This document shows positions 17,731 through 27,101 of a DNA stretch of 64,000 nt, in pieces. Within the stretch, counting starts at the first letter, position 1. Every line of letters starts with the position of its first letter. Under the pieces are notes generated by a model. The model saw only the letters and a program-made list of their open reading frames with translations. It ran no database searches and was not told the origin of the DNA. The translations under genes were made by a program, and so were the position numbers. This DNA comes from Burkholderia sp. Leaf177 (lineage in GTDB: Bacteria; Pseudomonadota; Gammaproteobacteria; Burkholderiales; Burkholderiaceae): assembly GCF_001424345.1 (NCBI RefSeq), contig NZ_LMPF01000022.1, positions 54,122 to 118,121 on the forward strand. The letters run 5' to 3'.

Positions 17731-18612
17731 TTAAACTGCGGGCGCTTCAATGGCTGCTTGGTTAATGCCATTGTCGTTGGCTACAGTCGCTGCCTTCGCA
17801 GCATTGCCTGAAGCACTCACCTTCTTTGCAACTCTCTTTTTCGCAGCTGGTCCTGTCTTCTTCGCAGCAACCTTCTTGCTAACAGCAGCGGATTGTATTG
17901 GCGTTGATTCCTTCGCCTCATTTTTTGTGGCGGCGGCCTTTTTCACGGTGATTTTCTTCGCTGCAACTTTCTGCGTCACCTTCTTTGCCGCATTCGCCTT
18001 CTTGGCTACAGCAGACGCTTTACTCGCCGCTTTGGTCGCGACTTCAGCAACGGGCGATGCACCCTCTTCCTCAATCAGGAATTTGGTGCGATCTCTGACG
18101 TTCGCAAGCCATGTTGGCGCGCGTCCTTTGCCGCTCCACGTTGCACCTGACTTGCGGTCGCGATACTTAGCCGGCTGCGGTCCCGTTCTGTACCCACGCG
18201 GTTTCGCTGTTGTCGTTGCATCCGCGTTCTCAATTTCGGGAGATGCGGCGTGAGCCACCACCGCATTACCTTGAATCAGGAACCGAGTGCGGTCTTTCGC
18301 TTTAGCGATCCAAGCCGGTGCGCTTCCACGCCCGGTCCACGTGGCACCGCTCTTTGGGTCTTGGAACTTGGGCGCGACTTTGGTGCCAAGGGCTTTGGAT
18401 GCTTTGCGCTTTGTCGCAATACCCAAACCGCTGTCCCCTTTTGCTTCCGGCCTTGCTTTCGCTTTTTCTTCGATATCTTCTGTCGTCAATCCGTGTTCCA
18501 CCATCAGGCGACGGATTAGATCCAACGCGGACTGCGCTTTCTTTGCTATGAGCACGTCGGCTTGCGCCTGCAACTTCTTAAGCTTTTCTTGAATGACTTC
18601 GAGTGTGGGCAT
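17731..18612 (-). CDS. H-NS family nucleoid protein with two DNA-binding domains and a histone H1-like tail
   Basis: A 293-residue protein, over twice the length of classic H-NS (about 137). ATG 18612 follows GGAGGCCACT. Residues 1-50 form the oligomerisation coiled coil (VIQEKLKKLQAQADVLIAKK). Two H-NS C-terminal DNA-binding domains follow: residues about 82-113 (DPKSGATWTGRGSAPAWI) and 148-181 (DRKSGATWSGKGRAPTWL), both with the GxGxxPxW minor-groove hook. From about 190 to the end is a Lys/Ala-rich repeat tail (AKK, VAKK units) like eukaryotic H1 or bacterial AlgP/H1-like tails. It would bind AT-rich DNA and silence acquired genes. A nearby SET enzyme could in principle act on the tail. 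Confidence 0.9.
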   Translation of the reverse strand: MPTLEVIQEKLKKLQAQADVLIAKKAQSALDLIRRLMVEHGLTTEDIEEKAKARPEAKGDSGLGIATKRKASKALGTKVAPKFQDPKSGATWTGRGSAPAWIAKAKDRTRFLIQGNAVVAHAASPEIENADATTTAKPRGYRTGPQPAKYRDRKSGATWSGKGRAPTWLANVRDRTKFLIEEEGASPVAEVATKAASKASAVAKKANAAKKVTQKVAAKKITVKKAAATKNEAKESTPIQSAAVSKKVAAKKTGPAAKKRVAKKVSASGNAAKAATVANDNGINQAAIEAPAV

Positions 18613-18732
18613 AGTGGCCTCCAATAGTGAATGCTTGCACTATGCCACGACGCTTGATTTACGCAAACAAACTTGTCAATTCAAAGCATTACATCTGCGT
18701 TCAGCACTACTTTCGGTCCGCAGAGACACCAA

Positions 18733-19044
18733 TCATTTGCCAAGCTCTAATACTTGGGCACGAAGTTGATATTGATTGTCAGTCAAAAAAACAGCGGCAC
18801 CGTGTCCACTATTCGACACCTTATTTAGACTTTGTGGTTCATTCCTTTGTAGACGCGAGATACGTTGCGCAATCTCAAGGCTTCTTCTTACGTCTATCCT
18901 GAATCGAGGATGCGCACATTCGCTGCTGTCCTTCGGATAATATAGGCAAAAGAAGCCTGCCCTGGAGCTTTTGCCGCCGTAAGACCAGACGTTTTTGGGA
19001 AGGGTCATCCGGTGAATTAGGTAAGTCGTAACAGAGACCATCAT
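18733..19044 (-). CDS. Hypothetical small protein
   Basis: A 103-residue frame upstream of the H-NS gene on the same strand. It reads YLIHRMTLPKNVWSYGG, then GFFCLYYPKDSSEC and RIDVRRSLEIAQRISRLQRN, a plausible mixed alpha/beta composition. It starts with two adjacent ATGs (19044, 19041) behind a weak GAGTGA. No family is recognised. An opposing plus-strand frame at 18627-18902 looks less protein-like. Confidence 0.35.
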   Translation of the reverse strand: MMVSVTTYLIHRMTLPKNVWSYGGKSSRAGFFCLYYPKDSSECAHPRFRIDVRRSLEIAQRISRLQRNEPQSLNKVSNSGHGAAVFLTDNQYQLRAQVLELGK

Positions 19045-19106
19045 TCACTCAAGCACCGCTTAATCGAGAGTAATATATCGCGCATCTGTTACGCGGGGAA
19101 ATTCAT

Positions 19107-19736
19107 ATGGCTGAATTGAGTTGGTTTAACCAGATCCATCGGGAGTGGCAAGCGCTTAAGGGTCACGATGCTACGCTCGACATCGAACAGTTCTATCGAC
19201 ATGTTGTATCCGCGTACAAATCGGGCTTTGCCCCGCTTGAGTCAATTGCCACGACCGCCAACGCCCTGCTCCTATCTCCAATCCCCGGCGCTCCGTATTT
19301 GGGCCGTAAGCTCCTCATGCAGATCGGCATCGACAAGCATCCCGCATTGCGCGTCACCTATGCGCTATCGCTCTTTGCAGGCACGGGCGGAAACAGCGAC
19401 CCGGAATTGGCCAATCGCATCCTCGTCGATGTATTGAAGGATGAAAACGCGCAAGACAAACTAAAGGGACTTTCAGCAGCGGCGCTGGGCGATAGTGCCC
19501 GGCTCGGGCGGGGCGAAGCACTTGATGTCGAGCTCGCGAAGGCAAGATACGAGATGGCATTCGGTTTTGGCCATCGCGACGCTGCGCAGACACTTGCTCT
19601 CTACTGGGAGAATCGCTGGGGATGTACGGCGTCAGGGGACTCGGTTCCTAATCGCGCCATTGCCCAGAAGTGGTACAAGCGCTGCGGTGAAAACAATCAA
19701 AAGATCTTGCAAACAGCGAGCCCCGTCGGTTCATAG
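19107..19736 (+). CDS. Sel1/TPR-like repeat protein
   Basis: A 209-residue cytoplasmic protein starting after GGGGAAATTCAT. The C-terminal half carries Sel1-like repeats: KLKGLSAAALGDSARLGRG, then KARYEMAFGFGHRDAAQTLALYW and RAIAQKWYKRCGE, with the A-x-x-x-Y pattern of helical pairs. Such scaffolds mediate protein contacts. The partner is unknown; neighbours are nucleoid and hypothetical genes. Confidence 0.65.
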   Translation: MAELSWFNQIHREWQALKGHDATLDIEQFYRHVVSAYKSGFAPLESIATTANALLLSPIPGAPYLGRKLLMQIGIDKHPALRVTYALSLFAGTGGNSDPELANRILVDVLKDENAQDKLKGLSAAALGDSARLGRGEALDVELAKARYEMAFGFGHRDAAQTLALYWENRWGCTASGDSVPNRAIAQKWYKRCGENNQKILQTASPVGS

Positions 19737-19990
19737 TTGGTGAGCTGAGGTAGAATTTCGGCTCCGCATACTTCGTCGCGCGATGCTGGGTTTGAATGCC
19801 ATACCGCGAGCCGACTATATCGCTGCTGGTCTTCAATTAGCCCTGGATGCGACGCATCAATCAATAACGGCGTCTGATCCGGCGCAGATTTGCATCAATC
19901 TATTTGTGCCGCCCCACACCGCATCCGGTCCATCTAAACGAACCTCATGTCATGATCAATCGAACAGTTGGTCCTTGACCAAAGATTCAA

Positions 19991-21316
19991 TCAGAGCAAA
20001 ATTATTTGTTGCAAGAGCTCCAACGCCTTGCTTTCGTTCAGAAGCCCAGTGCGCGCCTTCGCAGCAATTGTCTTCAGCAATGCTTCAGCGATGGGTGGAA
20101 TCCCACGCAAATGCGCAAGGTCGCTCGCCACTGAAATCGAAAGCGCTTTATCGGCCAAGTCTTTCCCGATATTCGACGATTGGCTGTTCTGGTTGGCACC
20201 ATCAACCGCATCAACAGGTTTGTCGGGTAAGTTTGCAGCGTTCACTACAGTGCTGACATTTTCCATTGGCTTACTTGTAACGTCTTGCTCTGGGACGCTG
20301 ACGGTTTGCGGTTGAGGCACCGCGCTTGTTTCGTCCACAACATTTTTCGCTACCGCCGCTTGTGGTTTATAACTAGTTGCTGTGGGCGTCGCAGTCTTGC
20401 GCTTTCTTGCGGTCGGTGCGAGGAGCTCGTTCACGTGGTCAGGCACATCGTCCGTCTGTCGTGGCGTGTCGAGCCACCCCACCGGGAGCTCCAGTACATC
20501 GGTAAAGCGTTTTGCCTCGACGTCGTCCAAACGCTTTTTCCCGTGCAACCGATGCGCCATGTTTGACTGGCTTAGGTTCAACATTCGGCTTAGCAGCGCT
20601 TTCGATCCATTGCGGGCAGTCAAGATATGAAGGTTCGCCTGCCGAACCTCAGGAATTGAAGGTGTGCTTGCCAGTTCAAGCGACTGTTGATGCGCTGCCT
20701 TGGCCGCTCTCGAAACGCCCTTTGACTGATCGGTCTTCGCCATTGCGCCGGTACCTTTCGGCTCGATCACCTTGCCCTTCTTGCTGGCTGGTGCGGGTGC
20801 AGTGCTGGTCTTTCTCGGCATATCGACATCCTTGGCTGTTACAGCTCCGCTCAAAACGGGGTGTTTTGTTGGATCGGCCGACTTATGAGTTGGCGAAGGG
20901 TCCGCTGGGTCATCAAATACGCTGTCCGTCGGCCTATTTTCCAGCGGAGAGCGCAGTCGTGCGATCACTTCTGGTGGCAACATGGGGTTTGGATGATCGA
21001 AGAAACCATCGGGAAGACCAAGCGTCGTTTCCATGTGAAACGCTGTCTCGGGTGTAAAACGCTCTCCGCTGACCAATTCTGCGATGCGGGCCAGATTCGA
21101 GTCGAGACCCAACGCTACATTTTCTGCACCAACAGCGTCGACCAGTACTTTGAACGCTCGAGTCTTGAATATAGATGCCGTCTGGGCGGGATCCTTTGAC
21201 TGAACGGGTTTCCGGTAATGCTTCTTTTGCGTCTGCGATGCGCTGGTTGGCGGGTGCTGGCGCGCTGGACGTGGACCGCTGCCTCGCGAATCTGGACGTC
21301 CAAATGTACGACTCAT
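19991..21316 (-). CDS. Two-module XRE/lambda-repressor-like DNA-binding protein
   Basis: A 441-residue basic protein, starting at ATG 21316 behind CGGAG. Two copies of a Cro/XRE-like helical domain can be seen: first near residue 80 (ARIAELVSGERFTPETAFHM then LGLPDGFFDHP), second near residue 245 (LSRMLNLSQSNMAHRLHGKK then FTDVLELPVGWLDTP). Both end in the LGLP-GW/FLD signature seen at the end of many XRE domains. Between and after them are long low-complexity Lys/Ala/Pro/Thr linkers. The last 50 residues form a helical ALLKTIAAKARTGLLNESKAL region. It might bridge DNA sites like a nucleoid protein. No known family name is assigned. Confidence 0.7.
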   Translation of the reverse strand: MSRTFGRPDSRGSGPRPARQHPPTSASQTQKKHYRKPVQSKDPAQTASIFKTRAFKVLVDAVGAENVALGLDSNLARIAELVSGERFTPETAFHMETTLGLPDGFFDHPNPMLPPEVIARLRSPLENRPTDSVFDDPADPSPTHKSADPTKHPVLSGAVTAKDVDMPRKTSTAPAPASKKGKVIEPKGTGAMAKTDQSKGVSRAAKAAHQQSLELASTPSIPEVRQANLHILTARNGSKALLSRMLNLSQSNMAHRLHGKKRLDDVEAKRFTDVLELPVGWLDTPRQTDDVPDHVNELLAPTARKRKTATPTATSYKPQAAVAKNVVDETSAVPQPQTVSVPEQDVTSKPMENVSTVVNAANLPDKPVDAVDGANQNSQSSNIGKDLADKALSISVASDLAHLRGIPPIAEALLKTIAAKARTGLLNESKALELLQQIILL

Positions 21317-21512
21317 AGAATTAAACTCCGAATGTTGCGCTCGCAATTGCAGCAGGAGCGAGAGTCCAGTAAGCAGTCAGACTGCTGCCAGGAATCTAGA
21401 GATGGCTACAGCAATAAATCGCATCTAAAATTCGCCGAGCCTAAGCATCACAGCTCAACGATTAAACACTCAAACTTATAAAAATTTGGGCGGATTGGAA
21501 AATGTAAGCGCC

Positions 21513-21785
21513 CTACGACGCAAACTCCTCTGCATCAAGGCGGACTTCGGTCGCGCCGCTGCGTAAAGCCACGCGCTGCGTGACGGCCGTTATACGCTGG
21601 CGGCCGTCAGCAAATATACGCAGCACGCGGCCTTCGCTTGCATCAGGACCCAACCAGAAGTACTGCTCTAGCGCCGTCCTCGTAATTAGGGCCTTCACCT
21701 CGCGACCAGCGGTCACTACCGTGAACATAACGGCTTGGCCATTTTCCACGAGGGATGGTTCATGTGCGTGTTGCGCGCCGTCCAT
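21513..21785 (-). CDS. DUF1488 family protein
   Basis: A 90-residue protein with the layout of DUF1488: beta strands VMFTVVTAGREVKALITRTALEQYF, a central acidic loop, then RVLRIFADGRQRITAVTQRVAL. Family members are small, of unknown function, and common on proteobacterial secondary replicons. It sits between HU and the XRE-like gene on the same strand. Confidence 0.65.
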   Translation of the reverse strand: MDGAQHAHEPSLVENGQAVMFTVVTAGREVKALITRTALEQYFWLGPDASEGRVLRIFADGRQRITAVTQRVALRSGATEVRLDAEEFAS

Positions 21786-21922
21786 TTCTTCGTCACTTGT
21801 CAGATCTAACCCGAATCAACCGAATTATAGGTGCAAATGTATCAAGCTCCGAGTAGCACTCTAGACTGCGAAATGAGCACACACGGAGTGACCAGCAATG
21901 ATGAACAGTCGAATACGGAGCG

Positions 21923-22198
21923 TTACTGATTGACGCTGTCCTTGAACGCTTTTCCTGCAGTGAACTTTACCGTCGTAGCGGCCGCAATCTGGAGCGCTTC
22001 GCCGGTTTTCGGATTGCGCCCCGCACGAGCGGCACGTGCTCCCGTACCGAACGAACCAAAGCCAACTAATTGAACCGTATCGCCGGACACCACCGCTTGC
22101 GTGATCGCTGCCAGCACCTCATCGATGATTTCGCTGGTCAGGCCCTTGCTCGCGCCGGTTTGTGCTGCGACTGCATCAACAAGTTCTTGCTTGTTCAT
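21923..22198 (-). CDS. HU-family nucleoid protein (copy 1)
   Basis: A 91-residue HU/IHF-fold protein starting at ATG 22198 ([21 protein letters not shown]); the frame also contains an in-frame start 15 bases earlier. The DNA-bending arm is present: [28 protein letters not shown], with the intercalating Pro in RNPKTG. HU bends DNA and aids replication, partition and recombination. This is one of three HU genes in the window and the only one not following a recombinase gene. Confidence 0.95.
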   Translation of the reverse strand: MNKQELVDAVAAQTGASKGLTSEIIDEVLAAITQAVVSGDTVQLVGFGSFGTGARAARAGRNPKTGEALQIAAATTVKFTAGKAFKDSVNQ

Positions 22199-22929
22199 CA
22201 GAGGTCCTCTCAACAGTTAAGTTACGTTGATCAAACTTTACCATCATGTATTCGGTGGGCACCACAAGCAGCCTTAAACTCGTCCTTTTTCCTGCGCAGC
22301 ATTGTCGCCTCGAGTCCTCGCCACCCGTGACATTACAAATTTCATTAGGAATACTATCAATAGCGCTGCAGTCATCAGATAAGGGACCGAGCACTACTTT
22401 TAGTCCCCGCTGACACGGCTTAGAAGCTGGCGGAATCTGCTCAATCAGGACAATATTAGAACCCTTAACTTCTCAACGTAATCATTGCGATTGCCGGAAT
22501 GTGGACAACGACGCTGCAGCGTTCCAACAGATGTAGCAAGCAATGATTCAAAAGTGAAGTCGATGAATTTTTGCCCTCCGTTCCCAGCGACTACAGGATC
22601 TATTGGAAGAGAGTGTAAGACCGTAGACTGCAACGGGTCGGGTCAATTATCTGCTTGCCTGGTCGATGGTCGCTTGTTTCAGCGTTCCAATAACGACATT
22701 GGTCAGGACTACCGAGGCATGCTGTGGCGCGCGTTTAATTTTGTGGAGGCGTTGAACTCGCATACTCGCCCCTTCGCTCAAATTTTCTGCGACCCGTTGC
22801 ACATGGAGCATTTTCAGCCAACGACTTTTAGCACGAACGACACCTACACGTCGCTTCAACTCCTTGGTCGGACCGCTACCGGTCGATCGGCTAATCTATT
22901 ATTTTTTTCTTCATCTGGTCTCATTTTCG
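22199..22929. other. Gene-poor decayed region
   Basis: No intact gene is seen. Frames such as the one at 22485-22979 lack a ribosome binding site and have unlikely composition. Confidence 0.4.
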
Positions 22930-23240
22930 CAATGGCCCAGATATATTTGATCACGGTCGTGTTCGGATCTACTGCTTGATGCACAACTGTGATCGATCGA
23001 GCTCGGTGCATCCAACCACGGTGCCATCAATCATTCAACCCACACTTAAGCCAAAACGGAACCTGTCGCCCTCCACTGCTTTCATACACGCAAACCGACG
23101 ATTTACCTCGCGTTTAGAAAGCACTCGCGCTTGTATTCCAGCAAATAGTCAACATACGGTACAACAACGGCAGCGGCCGTTATTCAGCGTCCGGGAAATC
23201 GAGGATTGCCATACGCAAGATCTGTTTACGGGTTTGATTC
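22930..23240 (-). pseudogene. Fossil of a SET-domain methyltransferase gene
   Basis: On the plus strand, 23088-23151 aligns without a gap with 14036-14099 of the intact SET gene: shared words include CGCAAACCG, CGATTT, CTCGCGTT/TTCGCGTT, CTTGTATTC and AGCAAATAGTC. A weaker match continues to the left: GCACAACTGTGAT at 22980 against GCGCAGCTGTGAT at 13925 (the NHSC codons), and GATATAT near 22930 against GGATATAG at 13880. Indels and stops destroy any frame. It is a decayed duplicate in the same orientation as the living copy; outer limits are approximate. Confidence 0.65.
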
Positions 23241-26126
23241 TTAAAACCTCACTGACCCGCATTACTCAAACGCACAACCACGCAAACGGACACGCGTGGC
23301 TTTTGACCGAAAGTACAACACCTTCCTGGTTAAGCGACAGCTGCGTTGTTAGATGCTAGTGCGTTCTGACGATCGCATTGCCGGGGCGCGAATTGGTCAA
23401 TACAGATTAGTGCAGTCGAATACCAAATCCTGGAATCGCCTCGCGGAACGCTTTTTACTGGTGTAATTCAATCGTTCGACCGTCACTGTTTGCTTTTGCA
23501 CCATTACCCAGTCAGCCAGCCTCGAAACACGGCGGTACGATTCATCAAGACGTTGATGCCACACGTGCTCGATCTGCGATTTTCGTCGTCGAAACAGGGG
23601 TTCACAGATGTACGACTCAGTCTCTGTTCGGAAATCGGCGGTACACGCTTTAAAGCCTTCCTCTGTTTCGGCAACTGAGCGGCAGCGGTTAGATTAGTTG
23701 AATGGCATCTAGTATGCGGGAAGAGTAGGAACAACAAACCCTACTGTTCCAAGAGCGTGGGTAAATGCTCCGCCATGCTTTGAGCTCGCGACGACGTGGA
23801 CACATTCTCCCTTGCTGGATCCCACTGGCTCCCGATAGCCAAGATAGGCGACCAATCTTATTGCTCGCTGAGATTAGGCTGATGAATTGAGACAATCGAT
23901 CAGGCGAAGTCATCAGAGTAATGATATCGATTTGTACACATTGCCTAAAAAATGTATCTTTTGATACGAATTGGGCTTCTTGGCACGGTTAGTAAAATTA
24001 ACATCTTTATATTTGCTTTTAAAACCGCTTTGCTGGAATCTCGATTTATATTTGCGTGAAACAAACTCAAAATTTTCCGATAACTAATTGATTATTATAG
24101 ATTTAATTATATTTTTGTCCTCTCGTGTATGTTCCACGGATTTGCCAAGGCTTTCTCTGACCCAGCGCGGCGCCATGTTCAGTCGCTGAGCAGCGTGTTC
24201 TTCTCTACCGCATTCCTTAGGTTTTCCAAAATGCGCATTGGTACTTTTGCGGATCTCTAGAGGATGCGATCAAAAAATACCAGCGTGCCAAGGCATTCTT
24301 TACTTAGAATGCGGCGCAGGCTACGCAGGCGTCGTGTTTCATCTATATGCGTCATCGAAGCGGTGTGTTTGAGGTAACTTTACCTCGATACTCACGTCGT
24401 TTCTGGGACTGATTTGTTTGTCGGTGGTAGCTGAGCTCAGTCACCGGGAGTCTGCGATAACACCGGCTTTTTCGCAGCAAGTTGCGTTATCGTTCTTATC
24501 GGCTATTCATTGACGCGCTGAGTCATACCTTCGACTTTTCCTACGTATTAGCTTAGTTATGAGAAGCAGAGCTAGCAACATCCTCGTGACACCAAACCTA
24601 TAGTCCAATTTGGCACCAATACTTCGTCAAGGTGGTATCGATTGCGGGTCGAAGGACCGGGCAGGCGCGCGTTGGTCGTTGTTGACAGACACTACCTGCG
24701 CAGGTTGGCGCCGAGCTGCCCACTCCAGCTTTTACACGAACGTAATCTTTCTGGAATGTACTTGGCAATTACACGATTGAGTGCACATTACAGGTAGTGC
24801 CCTTCTCCGAAATGCGTGCTTCTGGTGTGGCTAAACGATCCATTGGTTTGCCTCAGGAGGCGCCAAATTTCTCTGTAACAACTTTTCGCATGCACCGATT
24901 CCCCGCATTTAATCTCGGGCTCTTGAGTGCAATGTAATTTGCTCTTCGCCGTCTAATTGCCACCACACAACCGGGCTGCATTACTTCGATCAGTCTTGAT
25001 ATTTTTGTCAGAATCGGTGGGAGACGGATACAAACATCCTGCACAACCGGATTGCCGCATGAGGAAGTGCGCGAGCACGTCTGACTTAAACGCTGTACCT
25101 GACCGCCCTCATGGCGTGTCGTCGCCCTTGAGCGATGATAACAAGTCCTGCAATTGTCGTTGCCGCGAGTTACAGAAGTCAGAGTTGGAAAAGCTATACA
25201 GAAGGGATCTAGCCGCTCATCGCTGATAAGCGCTGAACAAGATTGGCGGCCACGAACGGTCTGCCCTACGCCGCTGCAGTGGAGCATGCCCCTCCTTTCG
25301 ATGTCAACTGCATGCCGGCCACGCCTAACGCGAGGCGGCAACTGTTTTGATTTTTGCATCCGTCGGCCTGAACGATGTGCTGTTTTGATACTGATTTACC
25401 GCCTTGCCCCAAATTAACGGGACTGGACCGGCCCATTGCCCCTGGTGGGACATTGCCGATTGACACTGTTCAGAAAAATCACGGCGCCAGGAGCACCTTT
25501 TGGCGTTCTAAAGGGATCGAGCGGAGTCTGTCTATTGGTTTGCTGTCTGTTTAACGCGGCCGGCTCGGATTAAAAGAGTCGATGGATGGCTTGCGGCAGA
25601 TGATCTGATTTTCCTGCGCAAGCGCGCAGGCTGCCTTACGAGTCACGCGTCCTACCTGTCGTGCTTCTGCCGAGCACAATAACGGCACTGGTCGCTCATA
25701 TAGCTGCGACAGACCATTCTACGCGATTCAAGAATTCAGCATCGCGGTCCGGCTTGTACAGGCAACCTCTATTACCGCCTGGGTGGCTGCACTGGGGTGC
25801 CGTCGATGCCAAGAGTTGCGCGACAGCTATCTAATTATTGATTGCCCGTGTGCCCCGTCGAAATTCGACTGCGGGAATCTGAGCACGAAATACTAAGCAA
25901 TCGTAGGGGGTCTGAATAAAAACAGGTTCGCCGGCCTGCAATTGGTTACTCATCGGCAACCGTTGTACCAGCAAACCGGAACCGATCAACTGTGATGCTC
26001 ATCAAGTGATTGTGCTTTGGCGGGGCGCGTATTCATATTTCTAAGGATTGTTCTAGCTGCAAACCGCGAATCATACATTGGTTTTTGCACCCTAATTGTG
26101 AGTTGCCTGATCAAGTCCCAGAAAGA
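23241..26126. other. 2.9-kb gene desert beside the partition operon
   Basis: No convincing gene. AT content rises strongly at 23930-24130. Frames at 24853-25417 on both strands overlap each other and show no family. The stretch probably holds eroded mobile DNA, and may also serve as spacing or regulatory DNA downstream of parB. Confidence 0.45.
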
Positions 26127-26142
26127 GTTCACCCGGGTGAAC
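26127..26142. promoter_or_regulatory. Candidate parS centromere site 1
   Basis: GTTCACCCGGGTGAAC, a perfect 16-bp palindrome, overlaps the parB stop codon. An identical copy lies 137 bp away inside parB. Burkholderia ParB proteins are known to use 16-bp palindromic parS sites beginning GTT and ending AAC that differ between replicons, and this fits that form. Confidence 0.7.
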
Positions 26143-27091
26143 CTGCATTCGAAAGCGACCCTATAAATTGTCGAAGAGCTTTTATCTCGGCATCAGACAA
26201 CGACGTCTTCGCTATCTCGATAGTTATACGTTGAGTGGATTCCGTCCACACGGCCGCTGGAAAGTTCACCCGGGTGAACTCTTCAGCCTGGCGGTTTATC
26301 AGCGATTCGAATACCGCCCGAGCCGACATCTTCTTTCCTTTGAGGCTCTTAGCAGCCTCAAGCACGGCCGCCGCGTCAGCTTCAATTACTCTTCGCAATT
26401 GCTCCGCCCATTTCGGCTGAATGTCGTTAGGCGATTCAAAAGAATCCACCACGGCTTTAGGCAATTCCGCCAACGCGCTATATCGACTAACAAGGCTTTT
26501 GGTCTTGCCCAAAACGGCAGCGATTTCAGACCAGTTTTTGTACAGCTTCAGATCGATCCCGCGCTTGTAGTGCAACGCTAATTCATAAGCCGAGAGATCC
26601 TTGCGCAGCTCATTTTCGCGGCTCATTTCTTCGAACAACGCCTTGTCCGTCATTCCGTCTTGAATAAGCGCAAGCACCTCGATCCCAAGCTCAAGGCAAG
26701 CACGATGACGCCGATGACCAAACACTATCTCAAATAATCCATCGGCTGCAGGCCGGACCTTTATTGGCTGAACGTTCGTTCCTGCGCTCGCAATCTCTTG
26801 CTTGAAAGCAACGAAGGAAGCGTCATCAAACGAACGTTCCGTGCGATTCGCAAACCTAGAAGGTCTAATTAATTCAGGCCGGATTTTTCGCGTAGGAAGA
26901 GAACCTTCGTACAGTGCCAATTTTTGTTGTGTATCCGCAAGGTTCTTTTCAACCTTCCCAAGCTCGCCAGTAAAGTCGGTGACTGCATTCATCGCAACGC
27001 GAGGTGCCCTTCGTCCAATGCGCGGCAACATATCCGGATCCAACGCGGCCGCGGCCAACTGCATCGCCTCTTCCTTTTTGCTTGTCATCAT
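26129..27091 (-). CDS. parB: ParB-family partition protein
   Basis: A 320-residue centromere-binding protein for replicon segregation. Residues about 70-150 form the ParB/Srx N-domain with the CTP-binding motif FGHRRHRACLELG (GxRRxxA type) and LRKDLSAYELALHYKRGID. The HTH follows: NWSEIAAVLGKTKSLVSRYSALAELP. The C-terminal part should dimerise. The start is the ATG at 27091, six bases after AAGGA; a second ATG is adjacent. It lies 10 bases after the parA stop, so they form one operon. Its own 3' end carries two candidate parS palindromes, one encoding the EFTRVN residues. Confidence 0.95.
   Translation of the reverse strand: MMTSKKEEAMQLAAAALDPDMLPRIGRRAPRVAMNAVTDFTGELGKVEKNLADTQQKLALYEGSLPTRKIRPELIRPSRFANRTERSFDDASFVAFKQEIASAGTNVQPIKVRPAADGLFEIVFGHRRHRACLELGIEVLALIQDGMTDKALFEEMSRENELRKDLSAYELALHYKRGIDLKLYKNWSEIAAVLGKTKSLVSRYSALAELPKAVVDSFESPNDIQPKWAEQLRRVIEADAAAVLEAAKSLKGKKMSARAVFESLINRQAEEFTRVNFPAAVWTESTQRITIEIAKTSLSDAEIKALRQFIGSLSNAGSPG
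26264..26279. promoter_or_regulatory. Candidate parS centromere site 2
   Basis: Second exact copy of GTTCACCCGGGTGAAC, here extended to an 18-bp palindrome by flanking A and T. It lies within the coding region of parB near its end. Confidence 0.7.
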
Positions 27092-27101
27092 TTCGTGTCC
27101 T

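Noticed and set aside
22485-22979. 164-residue plus-strand ORF
   Set aside because: Unlikely composition, no ribosome binding site, and it runs into the SET fossil on the other strand.
23436-23500. Possible fossil HU gene (shared word GAACGCTTTT with HU copy 1)
   Set aside because: Only one 10-base word matches well; the rest needs several gaps and is not better than chance by eye.
24853-25466. Overlapping ORFs on both strands in the gene desert
   Set aside because: They contradict each other, have odd composition and no similarity I can recognise.
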